Below are positions 45,713 through 54,830 of a DNA stretch of 64,000 nucleotides, one piece after another; position 1 is the first letter of the stretch; each line of letters starts with the position of its first letter. Below the pieces are notes generated by a model that was given only the letters and a program-made list of their open reading frames with translations, was not told where the DNA came from and did not search any database. The stretch is from positions 1,488,001-1,552,000 of the forward strand of contig NZ_CP116968.1 in NCBI RefSeq assembly GCF_032051675.1, read 5' to 3'. The translations under genes were made by a program, and so were the position numbers. The DNA comes from Candidatus Nitrospira neomarina. Its GTDB lineage: Bacteria; Nitrospirota; Nitrospiria; Nitrospirales; UBA8639.

Positions 45713-46591
45713 TTAGTCACGGACCACGGGTGTTTTTCGCAAATTCCTGGGTCGGGGCGCACTGGGTCCCCCATCCTCTATACGTTTCAACTCTATGCGT
45801 AGATGTCGAATGGCACCGGAATGCACCCGGCAGACCCCAGATTCGGTCAGACCCATTTGCCGACCAATTTCTTTCATCGTCAATCCCGCATGATAATACG
45901 ATTGAAGCACCTCTTGCTGGCGTGCCGATAATGTCTGGAGCGCCGCTGACAGGGCCGCTTTCATTTCTGCATCCGCACAGGCCACAAAAGGGTCCAGATG
46001 GTTAACGTCCGGCAAAACATCACGAAGGGTGCATTCATCTTCCCCCTGCCCAACCGGCTCATCCAGACTAATTAACCGGGGATCACACCCGCCCACTCCT
46101 TCTATCTCCTCAATGGGGACGCCCAACAGTGTGGCCAATTCCTGTGTGGTCGGTGGCACCCCATTTTTCTGAAGATGCTCTTCAACTATTTGTCGCACTT
46201 GATCTCGACGAAATCGAACAGACCGAGGAACCCAATCCATAGACCGAATTTCATCTAACATCATGCCACGAATACGATATTCGGCAAATGTGCGAAATTT
46301 AATATCACGTGTCGGATCATAGCGCTTCAACGCCGACAACAGCCCCATAGCCCCTGCGCTGGTCAAATCCTCGACATCCAGGGAAAAGGGATTTCTGAAT
46401 GCCATAATTCCGGCCATCCGACGAATGATCGGGAGAAACTCTAATAAAATCCGGGTAACATATTCCTGATCGAGCTGGCCCTGTGCCTCCGTATGTTCTA
46501 CTTTTTTCGGACTAACCGAACAGAGGTGAGATGTGTCGGGTTCTTTGATACCAACTGTTGTCTCCGTGGAATGTTGTGCGTCTTCGTCCAT
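45713..46591 (-). CDS. fliA: FliA/WhiG-family RNA polymerase sigma factor
   Basis: A 292-residue sigma factor. Region 2 has FRTFAEYRIRGMMLDEIRSMDW and region 4 has SARQQEVLQSYYHAGLTMKEIGRQMGLTESGVCRVHSG, the DNA-binding helix-turn-helix. FliA-type sigma factors direct flagellar and chemotaxis transcription; the symbol is tentative because no flagellar genes are in this window. The ATG at 46591 has GGAAAGG about eight bases upstream; the frame is open further to 46660, but that lies over the riboswitch expression platform. A c-di-GMP riboswitch precedes it. Confidence 0.9.
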   Translation of the reverse strand: MDEDAQHSTETTVGIKEPDTSHLCSVSPKKVEHTEAQGQLDQEYVTRILLEFLPIIRRMAGIMAFRNPFSLDVEDLTSAGAMGLLSALKRYDPTRDIKFRTFAEYRIRGMMLDEIRSMDWVPRSVRFRRDQVRQIVEEHLQKNGVPPTTQELATLLGVPIEEIEGVGGCDPRLISLDEPVGQGEDECTLRDVLPDVNHLDPFVACADAEMKAALSAALQTLSARQQEVLQSYYHAGLTMKEIGRQMGLTESGVCRVHSGAIRHLRIELKRIEDGGPSAPRPRNLRKTPVVRD

Positions 46592-46614
46592 ATTTTGGCC
46601 TTTCCAGGGTGACC

Positions 46615-46646
46615 AAAAAAAAGCGCCCCTTCCAGGAAAGGGGCGC
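46615..46646 (-). terminator. Intrinsic terminator in the riboswitch expression platform
   Basis: GCGCCCCTT pairs with AAGGGGCGC around a TCCTGG loop (minus strand), and eight T residues follow. It is 24 bases upstream of the sigma factor start codon and 22 bases past the aptamer. Confidence 0.93.
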
Positions 46647-46667
46647 ATGAACGAACGCATGGATCTA

Positions 46668-46770
46668 CCAACACAGTTCGGTAACCAGACGAACCCTGCA
46701 ACGACAACGTTCTCAGGGTTTCTTGGCTTTGCGCCCTACCCTCACGGATAGTTTGCCCTTGTCACCTGTT
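46668..46770 (-). promoter_or_regulatory. c-di-GMP-I (GEMM) riboswitch
   Basis: On the minus strand the sequence runs AAGGGCAAAC, then a stem TATCC/GGGTA capped by a GTGA tetraloop, then GGGCGCAAAGCC, then AACCCTG...CAGGGTT, then CTGGTTACCGA. These are the conserved GEMM-I elements: the GGGCAAAC segment, the GNRA tetraloop, the GCAAAGCC segment, the P3 stem and the final GGTTACC. P1 is formed by AACAGGTGAC and GTTACCGAACTGTGTT, approximately. Seven aptamer bases (GGGCGCA, 46736-46730) are complementary to TGCGCCC at the 5' arm of the following terminator (46647-46641), so the unfolded aptamer could prevent termination. This predicts that c-di-GMP turns the sigma factor off. Confidence 0.92.
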
Positions 46771-47068
46771 GAATTCGTTAGTCGATAATTACAACCTCAT
46801 GTAAGTGATGGTTTTTTGAAATTTTCCGATTAACTGTCTGTCTTGGATCTTCGGATTCTCCCCTACTCTTCGACCTCTATCTCTTTGGAAATGTTATCGG
46901 ATCCGAGTCAAGGGGAATTAAGAAAATCCCTTGCGTGTTTATGAAAAAACTACGCAAATTCATATATTGCACAGTATCAAAAACCAATACGAATGGTGAT
47001 CAGGAACAGATGGTCAAAATCTCATTCACACAATCCCTCCAGTGCCCTTCATGACAATCGCGGATCCT
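46771..47068. other. Leader and promoter region of the sigma factor gene
   Basis: About 300 bases between lptG and the riboswitch. It should contain the promoter for the riboswitch transcript. A TTGACT at about 46905-46910 (minus strand) is a possible -35, but no good -10 follows at standard spacing, so the promoter class is unresolved. Confidence 0.4.
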
Positions 47069-48157
47069 TCATTTCAGCCTCAAAAACAGATTTATTCCTA
47101 TGATCAAAAACATGACTGTGGCAATCCAACCGCCAATGATCGGTAATACCGCTCCATTTCGTCCTAAGACAATGCCTACTGAATGCGCCGCCCAGAAAAA
47201 AAATCCAATTGCCAGAGTTTGCCCAAGCCCTTTAGCTATTCCAACCTCACGCACACCACTTCCGCGCAGACTCACCGAGATCCCTAACAGTATCATCACC
47301 AGAGGAACCAGAGAGTACGCAATTCGAGACCAATAATCAGTTAAAAAACGATGAGGACTATGGCCATCTTCTATTAACCTTTGAATATAGTCATGCAATT
47401 GATACAAGGACATATGCTCTGGAGACTGAGCCAGCCAATTCTGAAAATCATCAGGCGTGAGAGAGAGAGGCAACGTCTGCCGTGGGATAACATTCACTTG
47501 CAGGCGTTCTTTAGCCTGAAATGTTCGCTCAATCGCATGCTCCATTATCCATTCTTCATCGACAAACGTTGCCCATTCTCCTTTAAGAATCCTTTTGAGA
47601 CTGAAGCGATCATCGAGGGTGTATTGGTGGATACCATTCAAACGAAACCCATCTTCTGTCACGGAATCAATTCGCATAAGGTGATTGCGTCCCACCCGAA
47701 GCCATAAACGTTCCGGAGTTAGTAAGAGGGGCTCTGGTTTATTTTGGATTAAAACCGATTGAACAAATTCAGCTTTAATATTGGCCAAAGGAATCAACAC
47801 GGACGTCAAACTCAGACCCACCACACTCACAAACCCGCCAAAGACAAAAAAAGGAATGGCAATTTGATAAAAACTTAATCCACAACTTCGCATCGCCGTG
47901 ATTTCACGAGTCCGATTAAGCCCACAAATTGTCAAAATTGATGCCATTAGAGCCGCTAGCGGGGCTAAGAGAAAAGCAATTTCGGGAATTCGATAGACAA
48001 AAAAGCTTAAAATAACGCTTAGGTCTGCATCATATTTCAAAAATTTTCTCAATTTTTCAAAAAAATCCACGACCAGATAAATCGTCAGCACGGTTACAAG
48101 ACACATTAAGAAGACGCGACTAAATTTCCCAAATACATACCAAGAAATTTTTTTCAT
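47069..48157 (-). CDS. lptG: LPS export permease LptG
   Basis: Inner membrane permease (YjgP/YjgQ family) that, with LptF and the ATPase LptB, extracts lipopolysaccharide for transport to the outer membrane. Of 362 residues, the first 110 and last 90 hold six membrane helices; the middle is a periplasmic beta-jellyroll. It starts 28 bases after the lptF stop. LptF and LptG names follow gene order only. Confidence 0.88.
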   Translation of the reverse strand: MKKISWYVFGKFSRVFLMCLVTVLTIYLVVDFFEKLRKFLKYDADLSVILSFFVYRIPEIAFLLAPLAALMASILTICGLNRTREITAMRSCGLSFYQIAIPFFVFGGFVSVVGLSLTSVLIPLANIKAEFVQSVLIQNKPEPLLLTPERLWLRVGRNHLMRIDSVTEDGFRLNGIHQYTLDDRFSLKRILKGEWATFVDEEWIMEHAIERTFQAKERLQVNVIPRQTLPLSLTPDDFQNWLAQSPEHMSLYQLHDYIQRLIEDGHSPHRFLTDYWSRIAYSLVPLVMILLGISVSLRGSGVREVGIAKGLGQTLAIGFFFWAAHSVGIVLGRNGAVLPIIGGWIATVMFLIIGINLFLRLK

Positions 48158-48185
48158 GATCTAACTTGCTTGAGAGAATGCTGGG

Positions 48186-49283
48186 TCATTGTTTTCCAGC
48201 TTGAAATAGAAGGAACCCTGTGAAGAAGGCCAGGATAATGTTGGGCATCCACGCACCGAAAAACGGAGAAATCACCAAAGTCGTCACGAGAAACTCTCCC
48301 AATACATTTAATAAATAAAATCCGATAACCACGAGAACCCCAATCGCAAACCCTCCAGCTTTCCCGGACCGCTTCGACACAATCCCCACCGGGACGCCCA
48401 ATAACCCCAGCACAAAGGTGGCGACCGGAAAGGCGGTGTCTTTATGAAACTCTACTAATCGACGAAGGGCTCCTGCGTCCGTTCCACCTGATTCCTCCAA
48501 TTGCTGAGTGAGGTTGTGGTAGGTTTTCCGTTTTGTCTTATCTTTCACGGAGGAAAAAGGCGAAGAAAGCCAAAAATCATAGGTATCAAAGATAACCCGA
48601 TGAAAATTATTGGCATCTTTGGGGATTTGATGAATTGCCCCCTTAAACAATCGAATGCCAAACTGCTGACGTTCGCTTTGTTTCAACATGTGAAAATTCT
48701 CCGCCACAATTATTAAGGGTTGCTCCGGATTGCGTTGGTCCGAAATGAAGATCCCCTTATCGCCAGAAGCATTCTCCGAGTGTGGCACATACACCATGAG
48801 TCCGGGGATTGGTTCATTAAACACTCCCGAATCAACCGCAAGAGTCAACTCATCTTCGATGACGCTCAAAGCCAAAGTCTTCAAAGACACATTGGCCCAG
48901 GGCTGGCCCCATTGAGAAAGATATACCGTCAAGAGGAATACAATGCCGGAAAAAACCACCACAGGAAGGTTGATTCGCCAGAAACTGACCCCCGCAGCTC
49001 GAATAGCAATGACCTCATTGTCAAACGATAGACGATTAAAGGCCGAAATTGAGGCAATTAAGCAGGCAATTGGTAAGGTTAGGACTAAAAAAGAAGGAAG
49101 CAAATGCAGCACAATTGACCCCAAGGCCGCCAAACTGATTCCCCGGGATACCACTAAATCCACCAACCGTAGCATTTCCTTGGTAAAAATGATGAAACAC
49201 AACCCGGTCAGGCTGGTCAAAAATGGGGGAAGCAACTCAAAAAAAATGTACCGATCGAAAAGTCTGATCAAGGTCTTGGACAA
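48186..49283 (-). CDS. lptF: LPS export permease LptF
   Basis: A 365-residue YjgP/YjgQ-family permease, the partner of LptG. The N-terminal helices (YIFFELLPPFLTSLTGLCFIIF) and the LASISAFNRLSFDNEVIAIRAAG segment are characteristic. The start given is a TTG; no ribosome-binding site is visible, so another start within a few codons is possible. It indicates an LPS-bearing outer membrane. Confidence 0.88.
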   Translation of the reverse strand: MSKTLIRLFDRYIFFELLPPFLTSLTGLCFIIFTKEMLRLVDLVVSRGISLAALGSIVLHLLPSFLVLTLPIACLIASISAFNRLSFDNEVIAIRAAGVSFWRINLPVVVFSGIVFLLTVYLSQWGQPWANVSLKTLALSVIEDELTLAVDSGVFNEPIPGLMVYVPHSENASGDKGIFISDQRNPEQPLIIVAENFHMLKQSERQQFGIRLFKGAIHQIPKDANNFHRVIFDTYDFWLSSPFSSVKDKTKRKTYHNLTQQLEESGGTDAGALRRLVEFHKDTAFPVATFVLGLLGVPVGIVSKRSGKAGGFAIGVLVVIGFYLLNVLGEFLVTTLVISPFFGAWMPNIILAFFTGFLLFQAGKQ

Positions 49284-49422
49284 TTCAAATAAGTGGAAAG
49301 TGATGATATATGTTGGCTGATTAGCAGGGCCGCTTTACTCATTTTCAATCAAATATCCGAAATAATTAGCTTATAGGCGGTTATAGGAGAATAGTAGGGA
49401 ATGAATTTCCTCCTGTCATTTA

Positions 49423-49451
49423 TTGACAGATTCTGTAAACTGTGCTACATC
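49423..49451 (+). promoter_or_regulatory. Sigma-70-type promoter upstream of csp
   Basis: A perfect -35 TTGACA is separated by 17 bases from a -10 TACATC. Transcription would begin near 49458 and immediately run into the terminator at 49501-49542. Confidence 0.72.
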
Positions 49452-49500
49452 CTCTTCGTTTTTGTAATGGGTAAAGAAGTGAGAAGAATATTACGCCGTG

Positions 49501-49542
49501 AAGCCGAGAGAGGAATGGACTCCTTTTTCGGCTTTTCTTTTT
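49501..49542 (+). terminator. Terminator in the csp leader
   Basis: AAGCCGA...GAGGA pairs with TCCTTTTTCGGCTT, with a loop ATGGAC, followed by TTTTCTTTTT. It sits 60 bases before the csp start codon, so most transcripts from the upstream promoter may end here, giving a small RNA or an attenuated leader. Confidence 0.85.
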
Positions 49543-49601
49543 AAATACGCACAACTTTTTTGAAATATATATCCACAAGTACTCTAATGGGGAGGGCCAT
49601 C

Positions 49602-49823
49602 ATGAGAAGTAAGGGAACCGTAAAATGGTTTAATGATCGAAAAGGTTTTGGCTTCATTCAAGTTGAAGGTGGACAGGATGTGTTTGTCCATTATTCCGCA
49701 CTTCAAGAAGACGGCTTTAAATCTTTAAAAGAGGGGGAATCGGTAGAATTTGACTTGGTAGAAGGAGCAAAGGGTCCACAGGCTGCCAACGTCACAAAAT
49801 CAGGAATTGGCCAACCATCTTAA
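49602..49823 (+). CDS. Cold-shock domain protein
   Basis: A 73-residue CSD protein ([16 protein letters not shown] with RNP1 and DVFVHYSAL with RNP2) that binds single-stranded RNA and DNA and destabilises RNA structure. GGGGAGGG precedes the ATG at 49602. The upstream leader with its terminator suggests control by transcription attenuation or RNA structure. Confidence 0.95.
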   Translation: MRSKGTVKWFNDRKGFGFIQVEGGQDVFVHYSALQEDGFKSLKEGESVEFDLVEGAKGPQAANVTKSGIGQPS

Positions 49824-49935
49824 AGTGGTAAATCTCTGTCGCATTCTCGCCATTATTTGCTGATGACGAAAGGGTGAATTTTTTGGGACATTAGATCTCA
49901 ACTTTTCTTCAACGGAATAATCTGGAATTCCTCGT

Positions 49936-49954
49936 CTTTGACTTGTTGTCAAAG
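49936..49954. promoter_or_regulatory. Inverted repeat upstream of NHL gene
   Basis: CTTTGAC and GTCAAAG flank a five-base spacer. It could be a binding site for a regulator of the NHL-repeat gene; no regulator is known. Confidence 0.35.
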
Positions 49955-49989
49955 AAGTCTAAGAGGTAAATAGCCTGCTGGGACTTTCC

Positions 49990-50019
49990 TTGACTTCCCT
50001 CTTTTTCTCCTGGTAGACT
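49990..50019 (+). promoter_or_regulatory. Candidate promoter of the NHL-repeat gene
   Basis: TTGACT, an 18-base spacer and TAGACT. The downstream distance to the ATG at 50095 is about 75 bases. Confidence 0.45.
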
Positions 50020-50094
50020 TTGCCGTAAGTAGTTGAATTTATTGCATAAATTACAAATTTTACACAACTGCCTCATCAGTTTCAGGGGAACAGC

Positions 50095-53037
50095 ATGACA
50101 AAACTTTTCGATGTTTTATTTTATGGAAATCCGCTCTATCGAAAGATTGTGACCGTAGAAAGTGGAGTGGAGGACTGGGGAGCAGGGCAAAACGAGGATG
50201 CCAATATTCCACAGGCACCAGCAAACCTACGCGCTAACCCTGATCACACGCGAATTACCCTGACTTGGGATCCTGTCCCGGAAGCCCTCTATTACAATGT
50301 TTACTTCATGACCACCAAAGGCGTTCAAATTAAGCCCAACGAACTAACCAGGCCAGTCGCAGGCCAAGAGGATTTCATCCCAAAAGTTGGGATAACCAAA
50401 GAAAAAGCCAATTGCATTGAAGGAGCGATCTCTCCTTACGAACATAACGACCTAGCCAATAACTTTTGTTATCACTATGCAATTTCTGTGGTCACGGAAG
50501 AGGGTGAAAGTCTCTTATCCGAAGAGATAATGTCCATTCCTTCGCCCTACCTCCCCGTGATGCAAATCGGGTGTGAAGGCGTCGACGATGGAGAATTCAA
50601 ATCACCAACCGGCATTGCTATAGATAAAGACGGAAATATCTATGTCGGCGATACGGACAATCATTCAATTCAGAAGTTTGACCGATCGGGAAAATTTCTT
50701 GCACGTTGGGGTGACGAACCTGATTCAACCGAAGGAAAATTTTACTACCCGCGGGGCATTGCCACATCCCCCGAAGGGGATGTGTATGTGGCAGATAGTG
50801 GGAATAATCGGATCCAAAAGTTTGATTCTGAAGGAAATATTATCAACGCATGGGGAAAATTCGGTTTTGCCTGGAGAGGGGCGGAAGCGGGGAAATTTGA
50901 TGTCCCCTGGGGAGTTACCACCGATTCCCAAGGCAATCTGTTTGTCTCGGATACCAGCAATGCCAGAATTCAAAAATTCCTTTCAGACGGCTCTCCTGTG
51001 CTTAAGTGGGGGCGTGACGGGGGATATGACGGCGCCTTCTTTTATCCCCGCGGGCTCGCAGTTGACTTTGTCGGGAATATTTATATTGCCGATGAGGGGA
51101 ACCATCGAATTCAAAAATTTGATGCACGAGGTAACTTTCTCCTGAAGTGGGGAAAGGAAGGGAATGCCCCTGGCCAATTTAAAGCACCATGGGGGGTCGC
51201 CTGCGACCCTTTAGGATATGTGTATGTGGTCGACAGCGGAAATCACCGTGTCCAAAAATTTGATTCTAGCGGGACCTATCTCACTTCGTGGGGAAATCGG
51301 GGATTAACCGAAGGACAACTGAATTTCCCGTCAGGGATTGCGGTGGACAAAGAGGGATATGTGTATGTCATAGACAGCGGCAATCACCGTTTAACCAAGT
51401 TTGCCCCAACTGAGGATGAACTCAATCGAGGCAAACAAGAAAAACGGGTTGCCAGCGATCTTACAGCCCCCATCAATCTTGCCGTCAAACCCGGAGATAC
51501 AGAAAACATCCTAAGTTGGCTCGAAGTGCCCAATGCTGTCAGTTACAACCTCTATTTTAGTACTGAACCCAACCTCTCAACAGATACCTCCACAAAGATC
51601 GAAGGTGTGACCACTCCATACATTCATAGTGGCCTCACAAATAACACGGCATATTTTTATGCTATGACGTCGGTGACCGAAGATGGAGCTGAAAGCCGGC
51701 TATCTGAAGAGCAGACCGCTATTCCGGTTTTGATCGACATCTCGGCACCTCAAAATCCTGACATCGTCATTAATCATGGGGCTTACATGACCAATAGTCC
51801 TGATATGGTCGCCACCATCTCAGCCAAAGACGTGGATAGCGGAGTGGCTGCCTATTTCATCTCTGAAAACCCCATGACTCCAAGCGGGACCATGCCTGGA
51901 TGGGTTGAAGTGGAACCGGAACAAAAGTTTGGAGCCACTATTCCTTTTACCACCTCGCCAACCGATGGCACAAAAACCGTCTACGTTTGGTTTAAAGACG
52001 CCAACAACAACGTTTCTGTTCCCGCCAGCACCAACATCCTTCTCAACACGTCTGGGTATATTTGTGCCGCCAAGTGGGGAAAACCAGGCCGGGGAGCTTC
52101 CCTTCTCCATGGTGGAGAATTTATTAGCCCTCTATACGGCCTAACGATTGATCGCCAAGGGTCATTGTTTGTGGTTGATAACGGGAACAACCGCATCCAG
52201 AAATTCGACAGAAATGGCAATTTCATCCTATTATGGGGAAATTTCGGATCCGCTAATGGAGGCTTTAATAATCCCACAGGCATCGCATGCGATGGAAATG
52301 GGAATGTGTATGTGGCTGACACCAATAACCATCGGATTCAAAAGTTTGATGGCAAATTAGGCCATTATATGATGAAACTGGGATCCCGCGGGAATGGGGA
52401 AGGGCAATTTAATGCTCCATGGGGAGTGGCGGTCGACCGGGTACGCGGGTACCTGTACGTCGTAGATAGTGCCAACTTCCGGGTTCAAAAATTTGATGAA
52501 ACCGGAGAATTCATTATGCAGTGGGGAAGCTTTGGGAATGGGGACGGGCAGTTTTATTTTGCGCGAGGCATTGCTGTAGATCAAACGGATGGAACCGTCT
52601 ATGTGGTCGATATGGGTAATCATCGGATTCAAAAATTTGATACAAGCTCAAACGTCCTCCCACAATTACTTACCAAGTGGGGCGGAGGCATTGGGCCTGG
52701 CCATGCCAGCAGCGCTCAGGCACAAGAACCTGGACAATTTCGATCACCCTGGGGTGTGGCAGTAGATGAATCAGGAGACGTATTTGTCAGTGATACCGGC
52801 AATCAACGCATTCAAAAGTTTGATCGAGACGGTAACTTTATCACCCAATGGGGCGGTTTTGGCTCTCAGGATGGCCAATTCAACTTCCCCTATGGAATTG
52901 GAGCTGACTCCAGAGGACACGTCTATTCGGTTGATAGCGGAAATATGCGAGTTCAAGAATTCATGCCGGCAGAGGAAGCCGAAGATCATTTCCAGGAAGA
53001 GGAAACGATGGCCTTTATTCCTGAGGCAGCAGAATAG
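50095..53037 (+). CDS. NHL-repeat protein with two six-repeat blocks
   Basis: A 980-residue protein. A first fibronectin-III-like domain (40-150) is followed by six NHL repeats (about 155-435), a second FN3-like domain (450-545), another beta domain (550-650) and six further NHL repeats (655-965). Each repeat has a GIAVDxxGNVYVxDxGNHRIQKFD core. Two six-bladed propellers are expected. No signal peptide, lipobox or anchor is visible, so how it is exported, if it is, is unclear. AGGGG before the ATG and a strong terminator after the gene support a monocistronic unit. NHL propellers bind proteins, RNA or glycans. Confidence 0.9.
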   Translation: MTKLFDVLFYGNPLYRKIVTVESGVEDWGAGQNEDANIPQAPANLRANPDHTRITLTWDPVPEALYYNVYFMTTKGVQIKPNELTRPVAGQEDFIPKVGITKEKANCIEGAISPYEHNDLANNFCYHYAISVVTEEGESLLSEEIMSIPSPYLPVMQIGCEGVDDGEFKSPTGIAIDKDGNIYVGDTDNHSIQKFDRSGKFLARWGDEPDSTEGKFYYPRGIATSPEGDVYVADSGNNRIQKFDSEGNIINAWGKFGFAWRGAEAGKFDVPWGVTTDSQGNLFVSDTSNARIQKFLSDGSPVLKWGRDGGYDGAFFYPRGLAVDFVGNIYIADEGNHRIQKFDARGNFLLKWGKEGNAPGQFKAPWGVACDPLGYVYVVDSGNHRVQKFDSSGTYLTSWGNRGLTEGQLNFPSGIAVDKEGYVYVIDSGNHRLTKFAPTEDELNRGKQEKRVASDLTAPINLAVKPGDTENILSWLEVPNAVSYNLYFSTEPNLSTDTSTKIEGVTTPYIHSGLTNNTAYFYAMTSVTEDGAESRLSEEQTAIPVLIDISAPQNPDIVINHGAYMTNSPDMVATISAKDVDSGVAAYFISENPMTPSGTMPGWVEVEPEQKFGATIPFTTSPTDGTKTVYVWFKDANNNVSVPASTNILLNTSGYICAAKWGKPGRGASLLHGGEFISPLYGLTIDRQGSLFVVDNGNNRIQKFDRNGNFILLWGNFGSANGGFNNPTGIACDGNGNVYVADTNNHRIQKFDGKLGHYMMKLGSRGNGEGQFNAPWGVAVDRVRGYLYVVDSANFRVQKFDETGEFIMQWGSFGNGDGQFYFARGIAVDQTDGTVYVVDMGNHRIQKFDTSSNVLPQLLTKWGGGIGPGHASSAQAQEPGQFRSPWGVAVDESGDVFVSDTGNQRIQKFDRDGNFITQWGGFGSQDGQFNFPYGIGADSRGHVYSVDSGNMRVQEFMPAEEAEDHFQEEETMAFIPEAAE

Positions 53038-53085
53038 CCACATCGCTCTGGCAGAACCCAGGAAACAACCACACACTTTAACAAC

Positions 53086-53124
53086 AAATGCCAGAGGGTA
53101 CAGGGATTACCCTTTGGCATTTTT
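53086..53124 (+). terminator. Intrinsic terminator after NHL gene
   Basis: AAATGCCAGAGGGTA pairs with TACCCTTTGGCATTT around a CAGGGAT loop, followed by T residues. Located about 50 bases after the stop. Confidence 0.93.
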
Positions 53125-53229
53125 CATAGTGCCGAACCGGATTCCCCGGTATGGGAATACATTTACCTGCTGATTCTGAGCAGTCTTGTGTGTTTTTCGA
53201 TAAGCCCATTAAGTATAACAAAAGGCACA

Positions 53230-53258
53230 TTGACTGCCTTTCAAAAGAAAATTAAGAT
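53230..53258 (+). promoter_or_regulatory. Promoter of guaB
   Basis: TTGACT, a 17-base spacer and TAAGAT, 55 bases before the guaB ATG. It would drive guaB and guaA and perhaps the following genes. Confidence 0.65.
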
Positions 53259-53313
53259 GAAAGGCTTTTTCACATCCACAATTCTGCAGGAGACGAAATA
53301 CAAGGCCTAACCC

Positions 53314-54774
53314 ATGTTGGAAAAACAATTACGAATGGGACTCACTTTTGATGACGTGGTCCTGGTGCCGCGCCATTCAAATATTATCCCATCTGAGGTA
53401 GACCCCTCCACCCAACTCACTCGAAATATTCGGATTAATATCCCAATTCTGAGCGCGGCCATGGACACTGTAACTGAAGGACGATTAGCCATTGCGATAG
53501 CACGCGAAGGGGGAATTGGAATAATTCACCGCGCCCTCTCCCCTGACATCCAAGCCTCAGAAGTCGATAAGGTCAAAAAATCAGAAAGTGGAATGATCCT
53601 TTCTCCAATCACCATCTCCCCAGATCATACCATTCGCGATGCACACCATCTTATGGCCACTTACCGCATATCTGGAATCCCTGTAACTAAAGATGGCAAA
53701 TTGGTCGGCATCTTAACGAACCGAGATCTTCGTTTTGAAAATCGTTTGGATCTCAAAGTTTCTCAGGTTATGACTAAAAACAACCTCGTGACCGCCCCTG
53801 AGGGCACGGGATTAGACCAGGCCCAAGCAATTCTTCATGAGCATCGCATTGAAAAACTTCCTGTGGTAAATGATCAATTCGAGTTAAAAGGGCTGATCAC
53901 CATCAAAGACATTCAGAAGAAAATCAAATATCCCTATGCCTGCAAAGATGCGCACGGACGGTTACGCGTCGGCGCCGCCGTCGGAGTCGGGCCCGACGTA
54001 GAAGAACGCCTGGAGCGGCTCACTAAAGCTGGAATCGATCTAATCGTTGTCGATACCGCCCATGGGCACTCCCAAAGTGTCCTGGAAAAAGTCAAAGATA
54101 TTAAATCTCGCTATCCAGACCTGGAACTAATGGCAGGAAATGTCGCAACTTCTGCCGCCACGCTGGATCTCATTAAAGCCGGAGCAGATGCTATTAAAGT
54201 TGGAGTCGGGCCAGGCTCAATCTGCACCACCAGAATCGTATCAGGAGCCGGTGTCCCACAATTGACCGCAGTGGCGGATTGCGCCACCATCGCCAAAGAA
54301 CACCAAATACCCTTGATTGCTGATGGAGGCATTAAATATTCGGGAGATCTCACCAAAGCCCTCGCGGCCGGCGCCTCTTGCGTGATGATCGGATCACTCT
54401 TTGCGGGAACCGAAGAATCTCCAGGGGAAACGGTATTGTATCAAGGCCGAACCTACAAAGAATATCGGGGAATGGGATCACTGGGGGCCATGGAACGCGG
54501 AGGAAAGGATCGTTACTTTCAAGAGGGGCGCGAATCTTCAAAATTAGTCCCTGAAGGCATTGAAGCCCGCGTTCCCTACAAAGGAAACCTCGCAGTCATG
54601 GTCTATCAATTAGTGGGAGGGCTGAAGGCAGGAATGGGGTACTGCGGATGTCGAACAATCGAAGAACTTCAACAGAATGCTCAATTCATTCAACTGACCT
54701 CTGCAGGGCTGCGAGAAGCCCACGTTCATGATGTAGTGATTACTAAGGAGGCCCCCAATTATCGGGCTGACTAA
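53314..54774 (+). CDS. guaB: Inosine-5'-monophosphate dehydrogenase
   Basis: Converts IMP to XMP with NAD+, the committed step to GMP. The catalytic Cys lies in [11 protein letters not shown]; two CBS domains occupy about residues 95-205, and [15 protein letters not shown] forms part of the active-site flap. The length of 486 residues is normal. It is followed after 56 bases by guaA. Confidence 0.96.
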   Translation: MLEKQLRMGLTFDDVVLVPRHSNIIPSEVDPSTQLTRNIRINIPILSAAMDTVTEGRLAIAIAREGGIGIIHRALSPDIQASEVDKVKKSESGMILSPITISPDHTIRDAHHLMATYRISGIPVTKDGKLVGILTNRDLRFENRLDLKVSQVMTKNNLVTAPEGTGLDQAQAILHEHRIEKLPVVNDQFELKGLITIKDIQKKIKYPYACKDAHGRLRVGAAVGVGPDVEERLERLTKAGIDLIVVDTAHGHSQSVLEKVKDIKSRYPDLELMAGNVATSAATLDLIKAGADAIKVGVGPGSICTTRIVSGAGVPQLTAVADCATIAKEHQIPLIADGGIKYSGDLTKALAAGASCVMIGSLFAGTEESPGETVLYQGRTYKEYRGMGSLGAMERGGKDRYFQEGRESSKLVPEGIEARVPYKGNLAVMVYQLVGGLKAGMGYCGCRTIEELQQNAQFIQLTSAGLREAHVHDVVITKEAPNYRAD

Positions 54775-54830
54775 GATCTGATTCCGCCCCCAAGTCAGTC
54801 AGGTCCCCCGTTGACAAATTCCGGCACGCC

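Larger units (their letters stand above)
49284..49601 (+). other. Intergenic region with cold-shock gene leader
   Basis: About 320 bases between divergent lptF and csp. It contains a near-consensus promoter (49423-49451) and an intrinsic terminator (49501-49542), described separately. Between them is a leader of about 85 bases with no open frame. Confidence 0.7.
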
